Below, piece by piece: positions 57,701 to 64,000 of a stretch of 64,000 bases of DNA (positions are counted from its first letter, which is position 1; the number at the start of each line of letters is the position of its first letter). The stretch covers positions 3,001,666 to 3,065,665 of the forward strand of contig OZ024808.1 in assembly GCA_964017045.1 (NCBI GenBank). Direction: 5' to 3'. The stretch is from Omphiscola glabra. Its lineage: Eukaryota; Mollusca; Gastropoda; Lymnaeidae. The notes under the pieces are model-generated. The model searched no databases. It had not been told where the DNA came from and saw only the letters and a program-made list of their open reading frames with translations. The translations under genes and the position numbers were made by a program.

Positions 57701-59140
57701 AAAAACAAAAAGATGAACTAATGAAGTTTGCTTCTCAATCGGTAACAAATGAAAAATTGTCTTCTAGACAAACATTAAAAAATTAATTATTAACCTAATT
57801 GTTCTTATAATTACGATTTATGTATGTAGTTAAAAAAACAAAGTACATTTGTTTTACGGCAAAGCTTACAATAAAAAGAAGGGGCACAGCGATATACCGA
57901 AATTTTCGGTATTCCGGCACCGAGGCGGTCCAGATTATCGGACTTCTACTGTACAAACAAAGGCCCCTGCATGGGTGAATGAAACGAGATCAAACTTAGT
58001 ACACATACACTTGATTATCCATATTAAAAAAAAAACCTACTGGAGGGTAATGACCTCATAATTTTAATTTTTCCTAAAACTAGCCAATATACACGGCGTC
58101 ACTCGAGATGGCATTTGGAAATGAACATCTTAAAAAAGCCATTTCGCTAACATCTAAATTATGGGGCCTGTAAAAATAAAAAAACGGGGAAATGGAAACT
58201 TGCAATCTGAATTGTAGAGTGAATTAAAAAACAAAAAAATGGAGAGATCGTTAACGTTTCGGCTATGTACCAATGGGGGCTGTAAAAATCAATAAAAAGA
58301 AAAGTTTGTACTGTACAATTTAGTGTTAACTAATACTATTGTCTGGACTTAATTTTGTAAAGAATACACTTAAGTTTACACAGAATAATACGAAATTTGA
58401 TCAGAAATAATATATACACCTGAACTGCAAGATTACTGATTTTCCCAGGATATAAAAAGGAAAACTGAAGGTCAGCATACTTTAGCAAAGGTTGAGGCTC
58501 AATTACACAATGAGCTGTTGAAACAACTTTTTTCTAATGAATGGAACCCGACAGAGGTTTCTAGCCCTTCATCAGCTCAGGTCATGTCAGTTATTAAAAC
58601 ATAGATTTACAGACACTAATAACATAAGTTTTAAATTGACATGACCAAAAACTAACGCATTACAGCAAGTTCTGTAGTTGCTGCCACCCTCTGAAAATCA
58701 AAATCGAACTTTCATCTCAAACATAATCATAAGTGGTCAGAAGTTGTCCTTGGGTTTTTTTATGAATAAAAAAAGTGAAAAGGTATATAGAAAGGGCAAA
58801 TAATCTTCAAGCATGCAATGTCTTAATTATATGACTATTAGCATTTATAACCAAGACTGTCAAACAAAAACAATAAAACTGCATATACGAGGGAAATGGA
58901 GAACAATGACGTGACTTTCTAGGCGAAGCCGTGAAAAATGACGGGCAAATCTTCTTTATACCACGTGTTCAGACCAGTCATTTTTTTTTTCATTTTGCAC
59001 AAATTAGACTTTTACTATCCACCCAAACTTCAAATTAATGAGTTTAAAAAGCTTATTTAATATACCTGTCTTGCACGAGCCACAGCCGAAGCAAAAGCAC
59101 TTGTTCCGTCAAATTGAGCAGAGCCGGGGTTATCAGCCAT
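45553..59140 (-). CDS. Far upstream element-binding protein / KHSRP family (four KH domains), 16 coding exons
   Basis: Single-stranded nucleic-acid-binding regulator of transcription, splicing and mRNA decay (family knowledge). Exons 5' to 3': 59140-59066, 55389-55308, 53026-52994, 52842-52800, 52644-52466, 51296-51225, 50648-50591, 50072-49874, 49766-49421, 49204-49095, 48797-48602, 48491-48313, 48052-47895, 47445-47360, 47260-about 47072, 45704-45553. All phases fit; about 718 residues, close to human KHSRP and FUBP1 lengths. KH GXXG loops (all GKGG) near residues 140, 237, 341 and 463; conserved ARARQ|IAAKI junction and KRPLDDG early motif; Gly-rich linkers; C-terminal [13 protein letters not shown] and [14 protein letters not shown]yr-rich motifs. 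Which vertebrate paralogue it corresponds to cannot be told, since invertebrates generally have one. ATG context AACATGG. Confidence 0.95.
45863..46007 (-). ncRNA. Intronic H/ACA-box snoRNA, copy A
   Basis: 145 nt in the last intron, host orientation. First hairpin closed by GCAGATT/AATCTGC (46006-46000 with 45957-45951), hinge AATATTGTACC, second hairpin closed by GCAAGG/CCTTGC (45939-45934 with 45875-45870), then A-ACA-GTT with the ACA three nt from the end. The H box is imperfect here (ATATTG). A near-identical copy lies at 47547-47691. The pseudouridylation target is not assigned. Confidence 0.8.
47072..47260 (-). CDS. FUBP-family exon 15: first Tyr-rich motif
   Basis: [20 protein letters not shown] followed by Q/P repeats. 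The 3' end is uncertain: donors at 47071 (caca|gtaggt, better) and 47086 (gaat|gtagag) both fit phase 1. Without splicing the frame stops about 27 nt further on, giving a shorter isoform. Confidence 0.8.
47360..47445 (-). CDS. FUBP-family exon 14
   Basis: [20 protein letters not shown] then YPQQQNMP, resembling the APQGWGNAYP segment of FUBP1. Donor ccaa|gtaagt, phase 1. Confidence 0.9.
47547..47691 (-). ncRNA. Intronic H/ACA-box snoRNA, copy B
   Basis: Paralogue of copy A in intron 13, also 145 nt. Same two stems (GCAGATT/AATCTGC and GCAAGG/CCTTGC), perfect H box ATATTA in the hinge, and ACA box followed by ATT. The second hairpin is essentially identical to copy A; changes lie mainly in the first hairpin apex and the hinge, the pattern expected of a conserved RNA. 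Confidence 0.85.
47895..48052 (-). CDS. FUBP-family exon 13: Gly/Pro-rich
   Basis: [20 protein letters not shown] onward, ending [12 protein letters not shown] second in-frame acceptor 15 nt upstream (ctttag at 48068-48073) would add SFFPK. Confidence 0.88.
48182..48247 (-). ncRNA. U43-like C/D-box snoRNA, copy 1
   Basis: In intron 12, host orientation. C box ATGATGA (48239-48233), guide TTGACGGGCGGA directly before D' box CTGA, C'-like TGTTGAC, D box CTGA (48188-48185). The guide pairs with CCGCCCGTC of the universal 18S 3' region. From memory, layout and guide match vertebrate U43/SNORD43 (18S Cm1703). Confidence 0.85.
48313..48491 (-). CDS. FUBP-family exon 12: KH4
   Basis: [53 protein letters not shown]. 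Phase 0 donor gatcag|gtgggt. Confidence 0.94.
48602..48797 (-). CDS. FUBP-family exon 11: Gly/Pro linker and KH4 start
   Basis: [20 protein letters not shown] linker, then [17 protein letters not shown]. Acceptor gttttttcag, donor aaag|gtaagc. Confidence 0.93.
49095..49204 (-). CDS. FUBP-family exon 10: KH3 end
   Basis: [20 protein letters not shown] then [17 protein letters not shown]. Donor ggg|gtttgt, phase 0. Confidence 0.93.
49421..49766 (-). CDS. FUBP-family exon 9: KH2 end and KH3 start
   Basis: [40 protein letters not shown], Gly-rich linker, then [20 protein letters not shown]. Donor ccag|gttcgg is weak but keeps the phase. Confidence 0.93.
49874..50072 (-). CDS. FUBP-family exon 8: end of KH1, poly-Gly linker, KH2 start
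   Basis: [14 protein letters not shown], a run of 12 Gly, then [20 protein letters not shown] with phase 0 donor ctacag|gtaaat. Confidence 0.94.
50092..50525 (+). mobile_element. LINE 3' end (CR1/L2-like) in intron 7
   Basis: 5'-truncated, antisense to the host gene. + strand reads [20 protein letters not shown] then [20 protein letters not shown], the C-terminus of a reverse transcriptase. The 3' UTR contains gtacagcgtggtgagcctag and ggggtaccgcgctatataaa and ends in an (aat)n tail. Confidence 0.8.
50591..50648 (-). CDS. FUBP-family exon 7: KH1
   Basis: [19 protein letters not shown], the conserved KH1 beta-strand and helix. Donor attat|gtaagt, phase 2. Confidence 0.94.
50724..50788 (-). 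ncRNA. U43-like C/D-box snoRNA, copy 2
   Basis: In intron 6. C box ATGATGA (50782-50776), guide GTTGACGGGCGGA, D' CTGA, C'-like TGTTGAC, D box CTGA (50730-50727). Shares nearly the whole 3' half with copy 1. Confidence 0.85.
51225..51296 (-). CDS. FUBP-family exon 6: KH1 GXXG loop
   Basis: [20 protein letters not shown] then QIAP; acceptor attattccag, donor ccag|gtaatt. Confidence 0.94.
51433..51571 (-). ncRNA. Intronic H/ACA-box snoRNA, third locus
   Basis: 139 nt in intron 5. First hairpin GCAGAAC/GTTCTGC (51570-51564 with 51524-51518), H box ATAGTA (51516-51511), second hairpin GCAAGG/CCTTGC (51505-51500 with 51445-51440), then T-ACA-ATT. Closing stems resemble copies A and B but internal sequence differs, so it is a distant paralogue or a different guide. 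Confidence 0.75.
52466..52644 (-). CDS. FUBP-family exon 5: start of KH1
   Basis: [20 protein letters not shown], a Pro-rich stretch, then [12 protein letters not shown] leading into KH1. Donor ttaa|gtaagt, phase 1. Confidence 0.92.
52800..52842 (-). CDS. FUBP-family exon 4
   Basis: [15 protein letters not shown], similar to DSIGSQL-type sequence in KHSRP. Acceptor ttttacag, donor aagg|gtgagt, phase 2. Confidence 0.9.
52994..53026 (-). CDS. FUBP-family exon 3 (33 nt)
   Basis: [10 protein letters not shown], corresponding to the PESKKLA-type motif of vertebrate members. Phases 1/1, so potentially skippable in frame. Confidence 0.88.
53370..53433 (-). ncRNA. U43-like C/D-box snoRNA, copy 3
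   Basis: In intron 2. C box ATGATGA (53428-53422), guide AAGACGGGCGGA, D' CTGA, D box CTGA (53376-53373). The half between D' and D differs from copies 1 and 2 (gactcgtcttat before D), so it may have a second target. Confidence 0.8.
55308..55389 (-). CDS. FUBP-family exon 2
   Basis: [20 protein letters not shown] then LDDGASF; acceptor ccctgtgtag, donor tttg|gtaaat, phase 1. Confidence 0.92.
55390..57208 (-). other. Intron 1, distal part
   Basis: AT-rich intron sequence. No exon, snoRNA or repeat family recognised. A purine-rich patch lies at about 55425-55475. Confidence 0.5.
57211..57951 (+). mobile_element. Truncated Tigger/pogo-like transposon
   Basis: 741 bp flanked by TA. Ends CAGTAGAAGTCCATTAGTCC and, complemented, CAGTAGAAGTCCGATAATC. 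Carries 57529-57786, an 85-codon frame beginning [11 protein letters not shown] with [20 protein letters not shown] and [16 protein letters not shown], the N-terminal CENP-B/psq-type helix-turn-helix. The catalytic DDE domain is absent, so it is non-autonomous. Confidence 0.88.
58250..58610. mobile_element. Possible Penelope-like fragment
   Basis: Contains aacgtttcggct (about 58253) and ggtttctagcccttcatcag (about 58556-58575), words typical of Penelope-like element ends. No coding remnant was found. Confidence 0.3.
59066..59140 (-). CDS. FUBP-family exon 1
   Basis: 25 codons, [20 protein letters not shown] then ARARQ, phase 0, donor gacag|gtatat. The N-terminal amphipathic [11 protein letters not shown] helix is typical of the family. 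Confidence 0.92.
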
Positions 59141-59159
59141 GTTCAGGAAAAATGGCGTT

Positions 59160-59220
59160 GAGAAAAGGCGGAAGCTTGACCCTGAGTGGGAATATTGCAC
59201 GTTTTCTGGTTTGCCATTGG
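59160..59220 (-). promoter_or_regulatory. Candidate 5'TOP tract and CCAAT box
   Basis: On the minus strand a pyrimidine run CCTTTTCTC (59168-59160) lies about 20 nt upstream of the ATG, and AACCAATGGC sits about 75 nt upstream (CCAAT at 59220-59216). If transcription starts at the C of the run the mRNA would be a TOP mRNA, as many snoRNA host genes are. The start site is not known. Confidence 0.3.
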
Positions 59221-59312
59221 TTAAGATGATTTGCAGCGACATCTGTCTTAACAAAACCTGCCCAGTTATATCCCCTTACCTTGTACAGTGGCCCTCAGAT
59301 TGTGGCCCAAAG

Positions 59313-59483
59313 CAGCGTTCCCCAAATGGTGGTCCGCGGACCGGTCCGTGATTTTAATGTTGCCAGTACACACAACATGAATACTATGGTCAAATAAAAA
59401 AGATATATAACTAATACATCTGACGCCGGTCTGTGGTGCAATTATGAAACTGGTCCGCCAAACTGTCAAGTCTTGGAAACCTG
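59313..59483. mobile_element. Decayed hAT MITE upstream of FUBP-family gene
   Basis: Left end CAGCGTTCCCCAAATGGTGG followed by tccgcggaccggtcc, the right end complement CAGGTTTCCAAGAC. The possible 8-bp duplications are only partly alike (gcccaaag / acccatta). Confidence 0.5.
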
Positions 59484-59484
59484 A

Positions 59485-62080
59485 CCCATTATTAGTAGGA
59501 TGCTAATGGATTCTTTTTGAAAAGAATAAGTAAAATTAAAAATTTTAGGGGATTTTGCTAAAGCTTTTATTGATTAAATACGCGGGGGGCTGTATATGGA
59601 TAATTTTAAATAAAGTTTTTTTTTTAAAGCTTAATTATAAAATAGTTAAATTGCTGCTTCGTTTAGTTTGCTGGTGAGAATCAGTTTAGAGAAACGTTTG
59701 GTAGTTGGCTCATATATCATGGTGTCAAAAGTTTTGAATTTAATATTATAGGCTACTAGCCAATAAACCTGACTTTGTTTGGGTTTGTATTTGGGAAAAA
59801 AACTAAAGCCTTATCATCATACACGTAAATTTAGAGGCATGACTAAAAAAATATTTTTTTTAAAAATTAAAAAAAATTAACTCTCTGCTAAATTAGTAAT
59901 TAAAATGTTAAAAGAAATCAAGATTCAAAAGAACTCTTGTAAACATTTAGTTTTGGTTCCATCCCATTTAAGTTAATATTCACAGCTGACCACATCCAAA
60001 AACAATGATTCTAACTTTTTCAGGAAGCCTTGTTAAAACTGGTATTTACCAATGATATTAAAATAAATTAGAATCCCCGTTCCAAAAGGTGTAATTTTAG
60101 TTATCTACAAGAAAGGTGCACATTAAAAAATAATTCATATAAATAGTCAAGTTATTTTTTTTCAAATTTACTCCATTAAAATCGGAAGGAACTTCCAAAG
60201 ATGTTGCCTTTTAAGTTTTAACTATTGGGGCCCCGATGCCAAAAGAACTCAGTCTTTCATATTTTAAAACAGTTGGTATTTTAGATTGGAAAACTAGCAA
60301 ACTTTATTTTTCAAAATGTTCCATTAAAATGGCTGAAAAAAAGCAAAAGATAAAGCATTTTATCGACAATAAAGTTTGCACACACCCCCCCCCCCCTTTC
60401 CCCAATTTAACCTTTTTTGGCACAAAAATATGTGTATATTATTAGTTTGAAATCAACCGCTATTTTAAAGGGATTATGATAGGTAGACTATGTGTACAAT
60501 GCTGGGCTGAGATGCAGCAATTTGTAACCTAAACATTCGTGTAGAGCTTTGGCTATTAAAAAGTAATTAGGCCTACATTGTAGAACCTCCTACCACAAAA
60601 CTTCTGTACTTTTTAGAAGCTTCAAAAACATCTTTAAATCTTATTTCATAACATTTGTAGAAACTTAAAAAGGACATTTATATTATCTTAAAACTCTTAT
60701 TTAAAAATCGGACGTTTTATAATAAAGGACAAACTGCAAGAAACTTTTTTTCATCGATATCAGGGAAACACAGGGAAGCATAGTAATATTAATATTATAT
60801 ATAATAATATTGTATATAAACTAAACACAACATTATTTTAAAAAATAAGCGAACTGAAAAGTAGAAAGAATTTTCTTAAAATTCATTACGTAAAGAAGAA
60901 AGAAGGGGGATAATAAAGCACCAAATGAAGCCAAAAGAATTCCAATTAAATAAATTAATTTTTATTTATCTTTTAATTTCTAATTTTAAAAAAAATATTT
61001 TCTGCACCGACTTTACAGATTTATTCTTCATTGTCACTCACTAATGCTAACTATTGCTAGGTCAGAGGTCATGCCCTGCCTTAAGATTTGCCAGTTAAGA
61101 TACCGGGTTATTCAACCACGGTAAAAAAAAATCAATCATTTTTTTAACCAAAGTTTACTTTATCAATCGATCGCTGGTCGACCCCCCCCCTACCTGGTCG
61201 AGCCCCCCCCCCCCCAGCCATGATACTCTTTTAAAGTCACGGTATTATCGGGCTAAGTGAACTGCCGCCCAACTGGCCTTTTGAAGAATTAGTCAAAGGC
61301 GGGGGCGGGGCAATTGGAGGAGTTATCGGAAGGCGATTCCATAGAAGATTTGATATATGCTTAACCTTAATCAAATTTTATTTTTTAAATATTAAAAATC
61401 AGTTTATAAGTTTATTTATTAATCTACTTCCGTAACTCTGTGATCATAAAATGTGTTACAACTTCGGAATTCGTCTCAAATTTAATTTACTCATTTCTTA
61501 TAATATGTTTCTTTTTACTTTACAAAATACGGAGTGCAGTAGATTGCCTTATTATTTAAATTACAGTGGGCTATATGTAGCCAATGTTTTTTTGGTGTGT
61601 ACCTTTTGAAAAGGGTGATCACCATGGACACGCCTACTCGTGGCTCGTTGAGTTTGAGACATGCCTCCTAGTGGGATTTGGGGGGGGGGGGGGGACAGTT
61701 GTCCTGGTTGCAAGCCTGATATTTCCAAAAGAGTTGCGTGAATAGTTCTGGTCGCGCCGTACATAATCTGACTGCTAAACTTCTCCTGCGTGTTCATCTT
61801 TCAGTCTGACTTACTAAGGACTGTGGGTGTTTATAAGTGAGTGTTTGCAGTAGTTTTCCCTCAGTGATTGGATTTTGGTGGTGTTGAATAGTAACATGAC
61901 AACAACGAGACACAACTGCTGTGTGTAATTTTCAATGATGGCTTTGCGTAGAGAGTAACGGTTTCAGTTTGCCAAACAGCTAGTGGTATAGTTCAAGTAC
62001 AGCTTAACGAGAAAGGAGTTCGAGATTACCGAATATATATATTTTTAGCGACACAAAGAGGTGTTAGCTTGGCTCATCGT
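59485..62080. other. Intergenic, no gene seen
   Basis: AT-rich with poly-C tracts at 60383-60395 and 61183-61216 and a G-run at 61679-61694. No exon-like frame. Confidence 0.5.
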
Positions 62081-62086
62081 AAGTAT

Positions 62087-62190
62087 ATGGCATAGGTATT
62101 TGGTATAGGTATTTGGTATAGGTATTTACCGGTAAAGGTATTTGGTAAAGGTATTTGGTATAGGTATATGGTATAGGTATTTGGTATAGG
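62087..62190. repeat. About 15-bp tandem repeat (ggtataggtatttggt)
   Basis: Seven degenerate copies. Confidence 0.8.
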
Positions 62191-62233
62191 ATCAGATCGG
62201 TCGGGTGGGCCCTGCAGCCCCTACCGCTACAGT

Positions 62234-62434
62234 CAGGGCCGGATTTACAGACAGGCCGACTAGGCCGTGGCCTAGGTGCCCCGCGAAATAAGGGGCCCAA
62301 AAATTGGGTGTAGTATATAAAAAAAAATATATTATTTTTGAATTTAAAAAACTTAGCAATATTTTTTATTTTTCAAAATGGGGCCTCAAATTTTTTTTTG
62401 GCCTAGGGCACCTAAAATTGTAAATCAGGCCCTG
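62234..62434. mobile_element. hAT MITE with intact ends and 8-bp target duplication
   Basis: 201 bp. Ends CAGGGCCGGATTTAC and GTAAATCAGGCCCTG, flanked by GCTACAGT at 62226-62233 and 62435-62442. The interior is AT-rich without coding sequence. Confidence 0.92.
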
Positions 62435-62892
62435 GCTACAGTGGCATAAAGTTGTGTCGTGGACTAACAACCCCCCCCCCCCCCCCCCAGACAAACTAAC
62501 AACTGGAATGCAAAGGACACAATACGAAAAAAAAAATGGTAGGAGTTCTCAAAAAGTCACGCGATCGCTTTGGGTATGGGTTGTATTAAACAATCCTGTG
62601 TCGACTCCGCAATCAAATTGGAGGACCGCTCATAATAGTTTCTATGGTCCTTCTATGGTCCTTCTAACATGATGCCTATGTCGAGACGGCAGCGGAGATT
62701 TGTAATCGGAGTTTTTCCATCTCTGATATGAACCACCATCCGAGGTAGGTTGATTTTGGATGGGAGGGGGGCGGGATCTACCCGAGGTAGATGCTCCAGC
62801 CCACGAGTGTGCTGGTGTACACACACATGACCCTAACAGACAGCTGAAACATCCAAAACAAGGGCTTCACCTTACCTATGCCGTAGCGTATC

Positions 62893-63105
62893 CGGAAATT
62901 TGATCGAAAGAAATTTCGTCGACGGAAATTTGATCGACGGAAATTTGATCGAACGGAAATTTGGTCGAATCTTTTTTTTTAGTTTACACGTTAAAATTTT
63001 GCGTCAAATTTCTATTTGAACGCATTATTTTGTTTTACAATATAGTATAGTACGTTCAAGAAGAAATTTGACGAAAATTTTAACGTGTGAACTAAAAAAA
63101 AGATT
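62893..63105. repeat. Short tandem repeat plus 45-bp-arm inverted repeat
   Basis: Five copies of ggaaatttgatcga-type words (62893-62967) lead into an inverted repeat with arms 62968-63012 and 63060-63105 (for example gtttacacgttaaaatttt against aaaattttaacgtgtgaac), one mismatch and one indel, with a 47-bp loop. Confidence 0.85.
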
Positions 63106-63275
63106 ACATCTGAGCTGTTTGTGGTCAACTCTATACAGACTACATTTGAGCTGGTTTGTGGTCACCTCTATACTGACTACATCTGAGCTGTTTGTGGTCA
63201 ACTCTATACTGGCTACATCTGAGATGTTTCTGGTCACCTCTTCGCGGGTTACACATGAGCTGTTTGTTGCCACCT
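63106..63275. repeat. About 33-bp tandem repeat, 5 copies
   Basis: Unit gactacatctgagctgtttg plus tggtcaactctatact, degenerate. Confidence 0.85.
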
Positions 63276-63417
63276 CTATACTTACATATGGCTACATATG
63301 GTTACATATTGACTTTGTCACAACAAAACGTTGCATAAAACTAACTCCATGTTTGGAAGTTAACAGCTGTTATTATCTAAACACTTACAACTAAGGGGAC
63401 GCTCTCTGAATACACCC

Positions 63418-63610
63418 AGGGGCGTAGCTAGGGCTAGTGCCGCCCGGGGCTGGCCGAGAATTCTGCCGCCTCCCTTCACCGAACCCCCCCCCCCCCCCCA
63501 CTGTGCCGTTGGCCGAAAATGCCGCCCCTTCATATAAAGAAAAAAAATTCCACCTGGGGTAGCCTACCCCCTCCGCTCCCACCTTCCTACGCAAACACCG
63601 AATGCACCAT
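63418..63610. mobile_element. DNA-transposon terminus-like fragment
   Basis: CAGGGGCGTAGCTAGGGCTA at 63418 resembles a terminal inverted repeat. A similar segment, reversed, ends at 7488 and shares the ctagccctagctacgcc word. The other end is not found. Confidence 0.4.
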
Positions 63611-63814
63611 GGAATCGAACTATAAACAAGGGTGGAGGTATAGCACTTTGAAATTGTCTTTATTATTATTATTGATTCCTTGAAAAGGGTGAGGCACCGG
63701 GGGAGTGGGGTGTCACAGCTATATCGTATTCTAAATTTTGTAACACTTCAACGGCCCACTTAATGAAATAGTGACGTCACAGAGTTTGACTCTTCTAAAT
63801 TTCTACTACACACA

Positions 63815-64000
63815 TTACAACACAGTGTTATGGAACACAGTGCTACGCTAGAACACACAGTGATACACTAGGACACACAGTAATACACTAGGACACACGG
63901 TACTACTTTAGGACACACAGTGCTACATTAGAACACATTACTACACTAGAAAACAGTACTACACTAGAACACAGTACTACACTAGAACACAGTACTACAC
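63815..64000. repeat. About 22-bp tandem repeat (acactaggacacacagtact)
   Basis: Runs off the right edge. Length variants of 18-25 bp. Confidence 0.85.

Overview
The window is animal nuclear DNA: AT-rich, with canonical GT-AG introns and dense transposon debris. The two intact genes, the transposon types (RTE-like LINE, hAT MITEs, a Tigger relative) and the very high minisatellite load fit a lophotrochozoan, most likely a gastropod mollusc. The species call is inference.

Layout. 1-13.9 kb has no supportable gene. It is a run of minisatellites, led by a 48-bp array covering the first 2.48 kb, interspersed with hAT and LINE fragments. 14.15-31.37 kb (+) holds a multi-exon gene for a predicted 1805-residue STAND-type P-loop NTPase with a Q/P/Y-rich N-terminus, NTPase module, helical/TPR-like repeats and a long low-complexity tail. 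I join 12 coding exons, all with GT-AG ends and compatible phases. Many of its introns carry a minisatellite starting at or just after the 5' splice site. The first array re-copies the Walker A codons together with the splice donor, in frame, eleven extra times. 31.4-40 kb is 3' flank and transposon debris, including an RTE-like LINE that expanded internally as a 41-bp tandem repeat and was split by a 1.8-kb hAT element with an 8-bp target duplication.

45.55-59.14 kb (-) holds a complete FUBP/KHSRP-family gene (four KH domains, C-terminal Tyr-rich motifs, 16 coding exons, about 718 residues). Its introns are nearly free of minisatellites. They carry what look like six intronic snoRNAs in host orientation: three C/D-box RNAs with a U43 (SNORD43)-like 18S guide and three two-hairpin H/ACA-box RNAs, two of them near-identical paralogues. 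Downstream, 40-45.55 kb is a gene-free stretch read as a possible long 3' UTR. A truncated Tigger-like transposon and an antisense LINE 3' end also sit in its introns. 59.2-64 kb is intergenic, with a textbook hAT MITE, a 45-bp-arm inverted repeat and terminal tandem repeats.

The two genes are transcribed towards each other and nothing suggests a shared pathway. The most unusual observations are the Walker A/splice-donor ladder, the general anchoring of minisatellites at 5' splice sites in one gene, and the snoRNA set inside the other.
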